Of a stretch of DNA of 64,000 bases, positions 26,420 through 35,234 are shown one piece after another; within the stretch, counting starts at the first letter, position 1; every line of letters starts with the position of its first letter. The position numbers and the translations under genes were made by a program. Source of the DNA: Allobosea sp. Tri-44. Lineage in GTDB: Bacteria > Pseudomonadota > Alphaproteobacteria > Rhizobiales > Beijerinckiaceae. Location of the stretch: NCBI RefSeq assembly GCF_004123845.1, contig NZ_NBDP01000003.1, positions 248,001 through 312,000 of the forward strand, written 5' to 3'. A model generated the notes under the pieces. The model saw only the letters and a program-made list of their open reading frames with translations. It was not told the DNA's origin and did not search any database.

Positions 26420-28000
26420 TCACCTGTCTGTCCGTCCGAAGCCGGACGCGTAGCGCATGATTTCTTCCTGATCGGTGCCGGCGGTTTCGAGCACGCCAGT
26501 GATCCGGCCCTGGTGGAACACGGCCACGCGGTCGGTCATGCCGAGGATCTCGGGCAGCTCCGAACTGATCAGGATCACGCCGATGCCCTGGGCGGCGAGT
26601 TCGTCCATGATCCGGTAGATCGCGAACTTGGCGCCGACATCGATGCCGCGCGTCGGCTCGTCGAAGAACAGCAGCCGCGACTGGCGGAAGAGCCATTTGC
26701 CGATGATGATCTTCTGCTGGTTGCCGCCGGACAGGAGCCGGACCGGCTGCTTCATCGACGGCGTCTTGACCTTCAGTAGGTCGATATAGCGCCGGGCGGC
26801 CTCGCCATGCCTCGCGAAATCGATGAGGCCGAACCGGTTCGACACTGCTTCCATATTGGCGAGCGTCAGGTTGGCGTCGACCGGCATCTTGAGCGCGAGG
26901 CCCTGCCCCTTGCGGTCCTCGGAAAGGTAGGCGATGCCGGCCGCGATGGCGTCACGCGGCGAACCGATCGCAAGCTCGCGGCCCTCCAGGATGATCTGAC
27001 CGGCGTCCGGCGTCTCGGCCCCGAAGATGGCGCGCGCGACCTCCGTGCGGCCGGCTCCCATCAGTCCGGCGAAACCCAGGATTTCCCCTCGGCGCAAGTC
27101 GAAGCTCACATCCGAGAACACGCCTTTGCGGGCGAGCCCCCTGACCGAGAGGATCACCTCGTCCGTCGGCAGCGACGTCCGCTCGGGAAATTTCTCGTCG
27201 AGCGGGCGCCCGACCATGCGTGCCACGATCTCGTCGATGCTGGTGGCGGCGAAGTCACCGGTCGCGACATGGCGGCCGTCACGCAGAGTGGTCACGCGGT
27301 CGACGATCTCGGCCATCTCGTCGAGGCGATGCGAGATGTAGACGATGCCGACGCCTGCGACTTTCAGATCGCGGATTACGTCGAACAGGAGCTGCGTCTC
27401 CTGCTCGGTGAGCGAGGAGGTCGGCTCGTCCATGATCAGCACTTCGGCCTCGAGCGACAGCGCCTTGGCGATCTCGACCATCTGGCACTGCGCGACGGAG
27501 AGCCCGCGCACCAGGCGGTCGGGGTCGATCGCGACGCTGAGGCGGTCGAGGCAACGCTTCGCATCGGCCTTGAGCCTCTTGCGGTCGACGAGGAAACCGC
27601 GACGCGGCTCGCGCGCGAGATAGATGTTTTCCGCCACCGACAGATGCGGGACTAGGTTCAGTTCCTGATGGATGATCGCGATCCCGGCGGCTTCAGCTTC
27701 GAGCGGCGAGGAAAAGCGGCGTTCGACACCCTTGTAGGTCATGCGGCCGTCATTGGGAGCGTAGATGCCGCTGATGATCTTCATCAGCGTCGACTTGCCC
27801 GCGCCGTTCTCGCCGCAGACTGCGTGCACCTCGCCGCGGCGCAGGTCGAAGCTGACGCCGCTGAGCGCTTTCACGCCTGGAAATTCCTTGGAGATGCCGG
27901 TCAGAACCAGCAGCGGCTCGCTCGCCGGCCGGTGCTGCCGATGCGAGCCGAGCGCGCGCGCATCGGCAATCTGGCCGTCCTGCATGCTCTCCTCCGCCAT
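26420..28000 (-). CDS. Sugar ABC transporter ATP-binding protein (RbsA/XylG-like)
   Basis: The protein has 526 residues with tandem ABC domains. The first has Walker A GENGAGKST and Walker B VLIMDEPTSSLT; the second has GLMGAGRTEVARA, signature LLSGGNQQKIIIGKWL and Walker B LLFFDEPTRGID. First gene of the operon, divergent from the GntR gene at 28199. Two similar operator-like sites lie in the region between them. Confidence 0.92.
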   Translation of the reverse strand: MAEESMQDGQIADARALGSHRQHRPASEPLLVLTGISKEFPGVKALSGVSFDLRRGEVHAVCGENGAGKSTLMKIISGIYAPNDGRMTYKGVERRFSSPLEAEAAGIAIIHQELNLVPHLSVAENIYLAREPRRGFLVDRKRLKADAKRCLDRLSVAIDPDRLVRGLSVAQCQMVEIAKALSLEAEVLIMDEPTSSLTEQETQLLFDVIRDLKVAGVGIVYISHRLDEMAEIVDRVTTLRDGRHVATGDFAATSIDEIVARMVGRPLDEKFPERTSLPTDEVILSVRGLARKGVFSDVSFDLRRGEILGFAGLMGAGRTEVARAIFGAETPDAGQIILEGRELAIGSPRDAIAAGIAYLSEDRKGQGLALKMPVDANLTLANMEAVSNRFGLIDFARHGEAARRYIDLLKVKTPSMKQPVRLLSGGNQQKIIIGKWLFRQSRLLFFDEPTRGIDVGAKFAIYRIMDELAAQGIGVILISSELPEILGMTDRVAVFHQGRITGVLETAGTDQEEIMRYASGFGRTDR

Positions 28001-28061
28001 CGCTCGCGACGGCGGCCCTCCCGTGGTCTTGTTATCGCGGTCGACGATAGCACTGCCGATA

Positions 28062-28078
28062 AATTGGTAAAGCCAATT
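28062..28078. promoter_or_regulatory. GntR operator candidate, site 1
   Basis: AATTGG-TAAAG-CCAATT has perfect 6-bp arms. It lies 61 bp upstream of the ATPase start. Its core TGGTAAAGCCA is almost the same as site 2 (TGGTAAGGCCA at 28170-28180). The TGGT-N3-RCCA pattern is typical of FadR/UxuR-type GntR operators. Confidence 0.65.
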
Positions 28079-28166
28079 CTCGAGAGGAGGTTCGGAGGCG
28101 GTTTAAGACGCGCTAAAGCATGTTACATTTTCGAGTTTTGAAGCATTTGTGGCATTGCTTCGGGCA

Positions 28167-28183
28167 ATCTGGTAAGGCCAATA
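28167..28183. promoter_or_regulatory. GntR operator candidate, site 2
   Basis: ATCTGGTAAGGCCAATA, centred about 25 bp before the GntR start, repeats site 1 with the core TGGTAAGGCCA. The pair suggests that this regulator controls both the transporter operon and itself. Confidence 0.62.
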
Positions 28184-28198
28184 TTGGGGAGGAGTGAG

Positions 28199-28891
28199 AT
28201 GACGTCCGTTCGACCGGCCGAGCGCCGGCTCTATCAGCAGGTCGCGGACCAGATCCGGACCCTGATCCAGAGCGGCGCTTTCGCATGCGGTGATCGCCTG
28301 CCGGCCGAGCGGGAGCTCGCGCTGCAACTGGGTGTTTCGCGGCCTTCTCTGCGCGAGGCGCTGATCGCGCTGGAGATCGAGGGCGCGGTCGAGATCCGGA
28401 TGGGCTCGGGCATCTATGTCGTGTCGGCGGCGAAGACGCGCTCCCGCTTCACCGCGATCGGTGAGAGCCCGGTCGAACTAATGCAGGCTCGAGCTGTTGT
28501 GGAGGGAGCGGTCACGCTGCTGGCGGCACCGCAGATCACGCCGGAGGTCCTCGCGTCGCTGCGCCGGACGCTGGAGGGCATGCGCGCCGAGATCGAGGAG
28601 GGGCGCACGCCGACCGATCATGACCGCGAGTTCCACATGACCATCGCCGAACAGTCCGGCAACCATGTGCTGGCGCGCATCGTCGGCGACCTGTTTGACG
28701 AACGGCACAGCCCGATCTCGTCGCAATTCCGCAGCCGCTTCGAAACCCGCGAAACCTGGCGTCTCGCGGTCGCAGAGCACGAAGCCATTCTGGGGGCTCT
28801 CGAAGCGCGCGACGCCTTGCTAGCGCAGGCGATGATGCATGCGCATCTCGAGCAGTCGAAGCGCCGGTGGTTGGAAAGCGATCCGCGCTGA
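28199..28891 (+). CDS. GntR family regulator, FCD type (UxuR/ExuR-like)
   Basis: The protein has 230 residues. The HTH (LYQQVADQIRTLIQSGAFACGDRLPAERELALQLGVSRPSLREALIAL is the core, residues 12-57) and FCD domain (QARAVVEGAVTLLAAPQ, DREFHMTIAEQSGNHVLARIV, AEHEAILGALEARD) match hexuronate-type regulators. The ATG at 28199 follows GGAGGAG. It is divergent from the RbsABC-type sugar importer, with operators in between. A sugar-acid effector is likely by family. Confidence 0.9.
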   Translation: MTSVRPAERRLYQQVADQIRTLIQSGAFACGDRLPAERELALQLGVSRPSLREALIALEIEGAVEIRMGSGIYVVSAAKTRSRFTAIGESPVELMQARAVVEGAVTLLAAPQITPEVLASLRRTLEGMRAEIEEGRTPTDHDREFHMTIAEQSGNHVLARIVGDLFDERHSPISSQFRSRFETRETWRLAVAEHEAILGALEARDALLAQAMMHAHLEQSKRRWLESDPR

Positions 28892-29147
28892 CCGGTGCGA
28901 GCCGTGGGAGCGCTAGCCAAAGCGTCGAACCTTGCCAACTGGCGTACTGAGCGCGAGAAATCCGACCGGATGTCGACGATCCCGATCTCCGCATTCGGAC
29001 ACCATGCCAATGTCCGGTTCTGGCGACGTGAACTGACAATCGCGGGCGCGAAGCCACCCCGCCTATGTGCACGCTATTCCACGCTAGAATTCTCCCGCGC
29101 TCTGAAGCGGCTTTATTTCATCCCGCAAGTGGTGTGTTCTGACCGTG
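28892..29147. other. Interval between GntR gene and radC remnant
   Basis: No gene was found here. A degenerate short motif (CCAATGTCCGGTTCTGGCG, near 29006) is related to sequences at about 42117 and 48607. The interval marks the start of a mobile-element graveyard that runs to 30131. Confidence 0.4.
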
Positions 29148-29312
29148 TCAGATCAGGCCCAGCCCCTTGAAGCTGGCCTGGCCGTCGCGGCCGACGATGA
29201 TGTGGTCGTGGATGGTGATGCCCAAAGGCTTGGCGATATCAACCAGTTCGCGCGTCATCCTCATGTCGGCGCCGGACGGGGTCGGGTCGCCGGAGGGATG
29301 GTTGTGGACCAG
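29148..29312 (-). pseudogene. radC: radC 3' fragment (JAMM-motif DNA repair protein), truncated
   Basis: The minus-strand reading is [20 protein letters not shown], then [21 protein letters not shown] and SFKGLGLI before a stop at 29148. This is the last quarter of RadC, including the JAMM metal motif H-x-H-x7-10-D. Upstream of 29312 the sequence switches abruptly to the repeat described at 29306, so the gene has no N terminus. RadC copies are common on mobile elements. Confidence 0.82.
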
Positions 29313-29530
29313 TCTACACTAAGCTGAATTCCTGTTATGTTTCAAATTTCTGCTTCAAATTCGAAATCAATAGGGGGCGCTAAGTGGTATATGTAGAGTA
29401 CGACTACTCGTGATAAATAATCATCGATCATGCTTAAGCTTGTATGATTCTTCCCAATCCCGCTTTGTTACCGATTCCGTATCGTGAATTCGTCATATCG
29501 CATCACCGATGGTTTGAACAGCCAGCCATT
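29306..29530. repeat. Dispersed repeat, copy A (partial)
   Basis: This AT-rich stretch shares, in order, TGGACCAGT, CGCTAAGTGGTATATGT, GTGATAAATAATCA, a GATTCCGTATCGTGAA block, GTCATATCGCAT and GAACAGCC with copies B (about 39560) and C (about 48760). Its left edge coincides with the truncation of radC. No reading frame is shared between copies. Confidence 0.75.
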
Positions 29531-29540
29531 GTGATCCACC

Positions 29541-29774
29541 TCAACCTGCGGGAGCGTGGTCCTCCAACGACAAAGACCGGGAGGGTCTGCAAACTACCAG
29601 ATTGGATTTGTCCCAACGATCGAGCTTGCTGACGGGATAGAGGACCGCCTTGCCGATCTTGATGAAGGACGGACCGATGCGCATCGCTCGCCAGTTCCGC
29701 AACGTCCCTTCGCTGACCTGGCCACGGTAGCGTGCAACAACTTCCTCGAGCGTAAGATACGCAGGGGTCGACAC
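29541..29774 (-). CDS. Excisionase-like helix-turn-helix protein
   Basis: The protein has 77 residues. YLTLEEVVARYRGQVSEGTLRNWRAMRIGPSFIKIGKAVLYP (residues 6-47) followed by VSKLDRW is the HTH_17/AlpA-type DNA-binding fold used by excisionases and mobile-element regulators. The GTG at 29774 has AGGAG 5 bp upstream; a TTG at 29792 would extend it by six codons. It is flanked by a repeat and a transposase remnant, with no integrase nearby. It is probably a leftover of an integrative element and may still bind DNA. Confidence 0.62.
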   Translation of the reverse strand: MSTPAYLTLEEVVARYRGQVSEGTLRNWRAMRIGPSFIKIGKAVLYPVSKLDRWDKSNLVVCRPSRSLSLEDHAPAG

Positions 29775-29997
29775 GAGCTCTCCTGAGGCCAAGCAATGAT
29801 GCAGCAGCCTGTTGCACGATTGGATGAGCCTTTGGGAGAGCGCCGAGTGCGTAGCGAACCCACACTGGAGCCTCCCGCACGATGCGCAGGAGGGCAGGGC
29901 AGGCGGCGCAGTTCGATGGCTGGCCGCAGACGTCTCGTCGTGGCCCTTTCCGGACGCTCACTGGGTCTGCTTCCGGGCGGACCGGCTTCGGGCGCGC

Positions 29998-30131
29998 CTC
30001 CAGCCGACAGAGGACGATCCCGGCCCTCTGGGACGCCGTCGGATCGATCGTCGATCTCTTCACGCCAACCGAATGCGACAACTTCTTCAAAGCCGCTGGA
30101 TATGAACCCGATTAAACCGGAAATGCTCTAG
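29998..30131 (+). pseudogene. IS630-family transposase C-terminal remnant
   Basis: The plus frame ending at 30115 reads RTIPALWDAVGSIVDLFTPT and then ECDNFFKAAGYEPD before the stop, the typical last residues of IS630-family transposases. It is followed by CCGGAAATGCTCTAG, which looks like a terminal inverted repeat. The catalytic core is absent; 29800-29997 has no recognisable coding. Confidence 0.75.
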
Positions 30132-30169
30132 CTGCGCGTACCCCCGTTCGCGGTACCTGGATCGGCCTT

Positions 30170-31102
30170 TTATTTCAGGATGAGCGCTATGCTGATCAAG
30201 ACGATGGCCATGCCAGCCAGCGAGAGGGGCGCTGGAACCTCGCCCAGGATCAGCCAGCCGAGGAGAATTCCGATCACCGGATTTACATAGGCGAATGTCG
30301 AGGCAACGGCCGGGCTAAAACTGCGCACGACGTGAATGAAGGAGATCAGCGCGATGACCGAAGCGAACAGGATCAGGAATGCGAAGGCGCCGAGTTGGCC
30401 GTGGCTGGGTGCGTGGGGCAGCGGAGCTCCTTCAACCAGCACTGGCAGGGTCAAGGCCAGCGCCGCGGCACCTATCTGATACGTGGCCGTCCAGGCGGGC
30501 GGGCTGCGCCCGATCAGCGGGTGTTGCAGCATGGTGCCCGTTGCCCAGGCCAGTCCGGCCCCGCCCAGCAGAACAACGGTCATGAGCGCATGCTCGGGCT
30601 CCACGATGACGGCATCAGGTACGAGCAATGCCGGAGCCATGACGAGCCCAAGACCACCGAGGCCGACCGCGAGCCCGACCAGAACGTCTGGTCGCGGTTT
30701 CGAGCGGCGGGCTGCGACGTCCAGCAACGCGCTCCAGAGCGGTATGGCGCCCAGGGCCATGACGACGAAGCTCGAGGCCGCATATTGCGAAGCCATGGCG
30801 GCAAGCCCGTTGCCGCCGACCCACATTAGGATGCCCGACAGAGCGCATAATCCCAGATCGCGTCGGCACAGGCGCGGCGGTGGGCCGGAGATGACGGCGC
30901 TGATCGCCGCCAGCAAGATGGCCGCGGCCCAGAGGCGCGCCGTCTGCAACTGCAGAACCGTGACCGCAGCGGGGCCGCTGAGGCAGATCTTGACCGCGAA
31001 ATAGGCCGCTCCCCAGACGAGGTAGATGACGAGCAGATGGCCGTAGGACACGAGCGACGGAGACGGAGATGAGGTGGCGATGGCCGCCTCGCGGGTATTC
31101 AT
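30170..31102 (-). CDS. EamA/DMT family transporter
   Basis: The protein has 310 residues with about 10 membrane helices in two EamA halves: LLVIYLVWGAAYFAVKICL at the start and FILFASVIALISFIHVVRSF ... YVNPVIGILLGWLILGE in the second. Family members export amino acids and metabolites. It is the last gene of the amino-acid operon, 64 bp after ridA. The ATG at 31102 is chosen; 10 upstream in-frame codons are possible. The substrate is unknown. Confidence 0.85.
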   Translation of the reverse strand: MNTREAAIATSSPSPSLVSYGHLLVIYLVWGAAYFAVKICLSGPAAVTVLQLQTARLWAAAILLAAISAVISGPPPRLCRRDLGLCALSGILMWVGGNGLAAMASQYAASSFVVMALGAIPLWSALLDVAARRSKPRPDVLVGLAVGLGGLGLVMAPALLVPDAVIVEPEHALMTVVLLGGAGLAWATGTMLQHPLIGRSPPAWTATYQIGAAALALTLPVLVEGAPLPHAPSHGQLGAFAFLILFASVIALISFIHVVRSFSPAVASTFAYVNPVIGILLGWLILGEVPAPLSLAGMAIVLISIALILK

Positions 31103-31166
31103 GATGGCGATGCCTATCAGTGGGCGACACACCGGCCGATTTCGTCAGCCGGTGTGATCTACGGGC

Positions 31167-31520
31167 TCAAAGCGCAGCGACGACCGCGATTTCGACGATG
31201 AATTGCGGGGCGGCCAGCTTCGCTTCCACGCAGGCGCGCGCGGGCGCAGCGCCCGGCGCGACCCAGCCGTCCCATACCGAGTTCATCTCGGCGAAGGAGG
31301 CGATGTCGGCCAGCCAGATCATCGCGGAGACCAGCTTGTCCCGACCGCTTCCGGCCTCGGCCAGCAGGGCATCGATCCGGGCGAGAATGTCGCGGGTCTG
31401 TTCGGCGACGGAGGTGCCGGGCGCCCCCAGCGCGACCTGTCCGGCCAGATGGACGCTGCCGACATGGATGACCGCCTGGCTCATGCGAGGGCCGGGCTGG
31501 ATTCGCAAAGGGAGGGTCAT
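31167..31520 (-). CDS. ridA: RidA family protein (imine/enamine deaminase)
   Basis: The protein has 117 residues. The YjgF/YER057c/UK114 pattern is visible: QAVIHVGSVHLAGQVAL, SVAEQTRDILARIDALLAEAG, KLVSAMIWLADIASFAEMN and the Arg/Glu region ARACVEAKLAAPQFIVEIAVVAA. RidA hydrolyses reactive imines to ketones. D-amino-acid dehydrogenase, encoded upstream, makes such imines, so the two fit together. Confidence 0.88.
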   Translation of the reverse strand: MTLPLRIQPGPRMSQAVIHVGSVHLAGQVALGAPGTSVAEQTRDILARIDALLAEAGSGRDKLVSAMIWLADIASFAEMNSVWDGWVAPGAAPARACVEAKLAAPQFIVEIAVVAAL

Positions 31521-31592
31521 GGAAAAGGGCCTTTCATTGGCGGGCTGGTCTTGGAATTGGCGAGCGGGCAGCCGTCGCGACCGCCCGCTCGA

Positions 31593-32393
31593 TCAGGCGA
31601 TGCCGCGCTCGAACAGGCGCCCGGCTTCCGGCATGGCATCCTCGATGCCGGCAAGGCGCAGACTGTGCCAGGCCATCGCATGGTTGCTCGAGGTCACTGG
31701 GATGCCGATGCGGGCCTCCAGCCGGGGCACTGCCTCGGCGACGCGCAGGCTGGTGCAGGAGACGAAGATCGCCTCGATGCCGGGCTGCGCCGCGAGCCTT
31801 TCCGCCGCCGCCTCGATCGATGCGACCGAGATCAGCGCCGCTTCGCGGTCGTCCGGCCGGTCGAAGGTGGCATAGGCCGGGACGCCGATGTCGCGCGATT
31901 GGAAGTAGCGGGCGAGATCGGCGTTGATCGCAGGGGAATAGGGCGTGAGCAGGCCGATGCGTCCGACATCAAGCGTCGTGAAGGCGGCGAGCGCGCCGGT
32001 CACGGGCGTGGTGCAGGCGACGCCGGGGCGAGCCTTGCGGATCTCGTCGAAGACATAGTCCTCGCCGAGCGTCATCGTTGCCGAGGTGCAGCCGAAGGCG
32101 ACGACGTCGAGCGGAAGACCGGGCAGGATCAACTCGGTGCAGGGCGTGATGCGCGGGCCGATGGCGCGCAGCGTTTCAGGCGTGATGTCGGCATCGTTGA
32201 ACAGCCGCGCCTCGTAGAAGGCGATGCCCGGCGCGCGAATGAGGGAACGGTATTCGTGCTCCAGCGTCTGGTCGGTGGCGAGCACCACGAGACCGATCGC
32301 GGCACGCGAGCCGAGCGGCGCATCGAGCATGGAGGCCATCACGCCGAGATCGAGAGGCTCGGCGGATGGAGAGGATGCAGCGACTGCGGACAT
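31593..32393 (-). CDS. Asp/Glu racemase-like / maleate isomerase family protein
   Basis: The protein has 266 residues. Two conserved catalytic cysteines are present, in VVAFGCTSATMTLGEDYV (about residue 107) and IFVSCTSLRVAEAV (about residue 195). This is the two-Cys arrangement of the Asp/Glu/hydantoin racemase, arylmalonate decarboxylase and maleate cis-trans isomerase superfamily. The N-terminal half resembles maleate isomerases and EutA-like proteins. The ATG at 32393 gives the expected size. It sits 17 bp after the D-amino-acid dehydrogenase gene, so it may interconvert amino acid enantiomers or isomerise a diacid. Confidence 0.78.
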   Translation of the reverse strand: MSAVAASSPSAEPLDLGVMASMLDAPLGSRAAIGLVVLATDQTLEHEYRSLIRAPGIAFYEARLFNDADITPETLRAIGPRITPCTELILPGLPLDVVAFGCTSATMTLGEDYVFDEIRKARPGVACTTPVTGALAAFTTLDVGRIGLLTPYSPAINADLARYFQSRDIGVPAYATFDRPDDREAALISVASIEAAAERLAAQPGIEAIFVSCTSLRVAEAVPRLEARIGIPVTSSNHAMAWHSLRLAGIEDAMPEAGRLFERGIA

Positions 32394-32410
32394 GAGCGGT
32401 CCTTTCGCGT

Positions 32411-33661
32411 TCAGGCGGCCAGCAGGCCGTCCATCGGGATGGCGGGGGCGCGGCCGGCGATCAGGTCGGCCGTGATGCGGGCCGAGCCATGCGACATGGT
32501 CCAGCCGATATGGCCGTGGCCGGTGTTGAGGAAGAGGTTGGCGTAGCGTCGGCGGCCGAAGAAGGGCAGGTTGGTCGGCGTCATTGGCCTTAAGCCCGCC
32601 CACATTTCGGCGCGATCGTAATCGGCGCCCTCGGGGTAGAGTTCCTGCGTGACACGCTTCATGAAAGCGAAGTCGGCCGGCTCGTGGCTCTTGTCATAGC
32701 CGGCGAACTCGGCTGTGGCAGTAACGCGGATGCGGTCTCCGAAGCGCGAGATCGCCACCAGATTGTGTTCGTCGACGCAGGCCAGGCTAGGCGGCTGCGG
32801 CCGGTTGCCGATGGGGATCGTCAGGGAATAGCCCTTGATGGGGTAGATCGGCAGTGAAACGCCGATGCGGCGCGCGAGGCCTGCGCTTTGCGAGCCGAGC
32901 GCCAGCACATAGGCATCGCCCTTGACCGTGCCCTTGTCGGTGACGACCTGCGTGATGTTCGCGCCAGCCGTTTCGATTTCGGTGATCGTCGTACCGGTCC
33001 GGATCTCGCCGCCTCGCGCCGTCACGATCGTGGCGAGCGCCCGGGTGAACAGGGCTGAGTCGCCGGTCTCGTCGGTCGGGCAATGGATCGCGCCGGCAAT
33101 CTTGTCGCCCATGCCGGCGAGCGCGGGGTCGAGTGCGACCACGCCGGTGCGGTCGAGAACCTCGATGATCTGCCCGTCGGATTCCAGCAGTTTCATCTGC
33201 TGCACCCCGCGGTCGAGCGCTTCCTGGCTTCGGTGAAAATAGAGGATACCGCGATCGTTGCGGTCATAGGCGATCGTCTCTTGCCCGATCACCTCTTGGA
33301 GGACCGCCTGGGAATAAGCCGCGAGCCTGTGCTTGAGCAGCGTGTTGCGCTTCGCCTTGGTCTGGGTGCACTCCATCAGGAAGGCCCAGGACCAGTTATA
33401 CAGGTCCGGATCGGTCGAAAGCCTGAAGCGCAGTGCCTGATCCTTGAGGAACAGCGACTTGAGCAGGATCATCGGCGCCTTGGGCGAGGACCAGACGAAA
33501 GAGTGGCCGGGCGCGATCATGCCGGCATTGCCCCAGCTCGTCTCCGCCGCGACCTGCGGATTGCGTTCGATCAGCACGACCTCATGGCCGTCCTTCTGGA
33601 GCTGATAGGCCGTCGTCACCCCGACGACGCCGCCTCCCAGCACGATGATACGCTTTGCCAT
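32411..33661 (-). CDS. dadA: FAD-dependent D-amino-acid dehydrogenase, DadA-like
   Basis: The protein has 416 residues. The N-terminal FAD motif is IIVLGGGVVGVTTAYQLQKDGHEVVLIER, followed by the DadA-type SWGNAGMIAPGH segment and a C-terminal MWAGLRPMTPTNLPFFGRRR ... LNTGHGHIGWTMSHGSA stretch. DadA oxidises D-amino acids to imines/2-oxo acids and passes electrons to quinone. The ATG at 33661 (MAKRIIVLGGG) follows GGAGAG. It lies 38 bp after livF, within the transport operon. Confidence 0.92.
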   Translation of the reverse strand: MAKRIIVLGGGVVGVTTAYQLQKDGHEVVLIERNPQVAAETSWGNAGMIAPGHSFVWSSPKAPMILLKSLFLKDQALRFRLSTDPDLYNWSWAFLMECTQTKAKRNTLLKHRLAAYSQAVLQEVIGQETIAYDRNDRGILYFHRSQEALDRGVQQMKLLESDGQIIEVLDRTGVVALDPALAGMGDKIAGAIHCPTDETGDSALFTRALATIVTARGGEIRTGTTITEIETAGANITQVVTDKGTVKGDAYVLALGSQSAGLARRIGVSLPIYPIKGYSLTIPIGNRPQPPSLACVDEHNLVAISRFGDRIRVTATAEFAGYDKSHEPADFAFMKRVTQELYPEGADYDRAEMWAGLRPMTPTNLPFFGRRRYANLFLNTGHGHIGWTMSHGSARITADLIAGRAPAIPMDGLLAA

Positions 33662-33699
33662 GTTCTCTCCTCCCCGATGGTTCTCGTTGCCTGGCGGGC

Positions 33700-34431
33700 T
33701 CAATGCGCGCCGAGATAGAGGCCGGCGAGCTCGGGATTATCGAGCAACTCCGATGCGCGCTGCTCGATGGCGACACGGCCCAGCGACAGCACATAGGCGC
33801 GCTCGGAGACCGCCAGCGCCTGTGCCGCATTCTGCTCGACCATGAGGATCGTCATGCCGGTGCGGTCGCGGATGCGCACGATCTCGTCGAAGACTTCGTC
33901 CATCATCACCGGCGAGAGGCCGGCTGAGGGCTCGTCGAGCAGCAGTACGGCCGGGTCGGCGATCAGGGCGCGCGCGATCGACAGGAGCTGGCGTTCGCCC
34001 CCCGACAGCGCCGAGGCGCGCCGGTCCCGCTTGTTGGCCAGCGACGGATAGCTCTTCATCAGCGCGGCGAAGCGCTGCCGACGCTCGGTTGCGACCAGGA
34101 AACGGGCGCCGAGCAGGATGTTGTCGGCGACGCTGAGCGTGGTGAAGACGTTGTCGGTCTGAGGCACGAAGCCGACATGGTGAGTGCGCACGCGTCGGTG
34201 GACCGGCACGGCGGTCGCATCCTGCGCGTTGATGTAGACGTTTCCAGCGCGCGGCGGCACGAAACCGCCGATCGCCTTGAGCAACGTCGATTTCCCGCAG
34301 CCATTGGGGCCGAGGATCGTGACGATCTCGCCAGCCGCCACGCGCAGATCGAGCCCATGCAGGATATCGGGACCATCGCCATAGCCGGCGCGTAGGCCCT
34401 CGACCACGATCATGCCGTCGAGCTTGCTCAT
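33700..34431 (-). CDS. livF: Branched-chain-amino-acid-type ABC ATPase LivF
   Basis: The protein has 243 residues. Walker A GPNGCGKST, signature LSGGERQLLSIARAL, Walker B AVLLLDEPSAGLSP. LivF-type in size and in its C-terminal end. It overlaps livG by 4 bp. Confidence 0.9.
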   Translation of the reverse strand: MSKLDGMIVVEGLRAGYGDGPDILHGLDLRVAAGEIVTILGPNGCGKSTLLKAIGGFVPPRAGNVYINAQDATAVPVHRRVRTHHVGFVPQTDNVFTTLSVADNILLGARFLVATERRQRFAALMKSYPSLANKRDRRASALSGGERQLLSIARALIADPAVLLLDEPSAGLSPVMMDEVFDEIVRIRDRTGMTILMVEQNAAQALAVSERAYVLSLGRVAIEQRASELLDNPELAGLYLGAH

Positions 34432-35234
34432 ACCCGCACCTCTGCCGGCACCTTTACCGGCGGTTTCTCAGGCGAAGTGGCCACGCGCCGGGCAGCGGCG
34501 CGGCCGAGATAGGCCTCGACCACGCGCGGATGGTCGGCAAGCTCGGCCGGCGGGCAGTCGGCGATCAGTTCGCCGCGGTCGAGCACCACGCAGCGCTGGC
34601 AGAGATTGCGCACGAAGGCCATGTCGTGCTCGACGATCAGCAGCGTCACGCCCTGAGCATTGGCCTGCTTGAGCAACGTGACGATGCCTCCGCGCAGGTT
34701 CGGATGCACGCCCGCCGTCGGCTCGTCGAGGCAGAGGATGTCGGGCCCGTTGGCGAGGGCGGCGGCAATGGAGAGCAACTTCTTCTGGCCGCCGGAGATG
34801 GCACTCGCCGGCTGATCGGCAACGCGTGACAGCAGGAGCTGCTCCAGCAACTCGTCGGTGCGTGCGCTGGCGCGCAGGCTTCTGCCGACTAGCGCCGCGA
34901 AGATGCCGGCATCGGAGCGCTCGGCCGCGAGCAGCACTTCGCGGACACTCATGCGCGTCGGCATGCGCGGCAATTGGAAAGTGCGCAGCAGGCCGCGCCG
35001 GGCGATCTCGGAGGCTGGAAGAGCGCCGATGGCCTGGTCACCGAGCGCGACCTGACCGGCATCCATGGCGATGAAACCGGTGAGCACGTTCAGCAGCGTC
35101 GACTTGCCGGAGCCGTTGGGACCGAGCAGCCCGACGATGCTCCCGCGCGCGATATCGATGTCGACATCGTCGAGCACGATATGGGCGCCGAAGGCCTTGC
35201 GCAGTTTCTGCGCTGACAATGCGATCTCAACCAC
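34428..35234 (-). CDS. livG: Branched-chain-amino-acid-type ABC ATPase LivG
   Basis: The protein has 268 residues. Walker A GPNGSGKST, signature ISGGQKKLLSIAAAL, Walker B ILCLDEPTAGVHP, then the LivG-type VVEAYLG at the C terminus. It overlaps the livM gene by 8 bp. The spacing shows one transcript for livKHMGF. Confidence 0.9.
   Translation of the reverse strand: MVEIALSAQKLRKAFGAHIVLDDVDIDIARGSIVGLLGPNGSGKSTLLNVLTGFIAMDAGQVALGDQAIGALPASEIARRGLLRTFQLPRMPTRMSVREVLLAAERSDAGIFAALVGRSLRASARTDELLEQLLLSRVADQPASAISGGQKKLLSIAAALANGPDILCLDEPTAGVHPNLRGGIVTLLKQANAQGVTLLIVEHDMAFVRNLCQRCVVLDRGELIADCPPAELADHPRVVEAYLGRAAARRVATSPEKPPVKVPAEVRV

Noticed and set aside
29800-30010. Minus-strand frame (…VWVRYALGALPKAHPIVQQ…) near the IS630 tail
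   Set aside because: It overlaps a region with no start signals and no recognisable domain; the plus-strand alternative is equally unconvincing.
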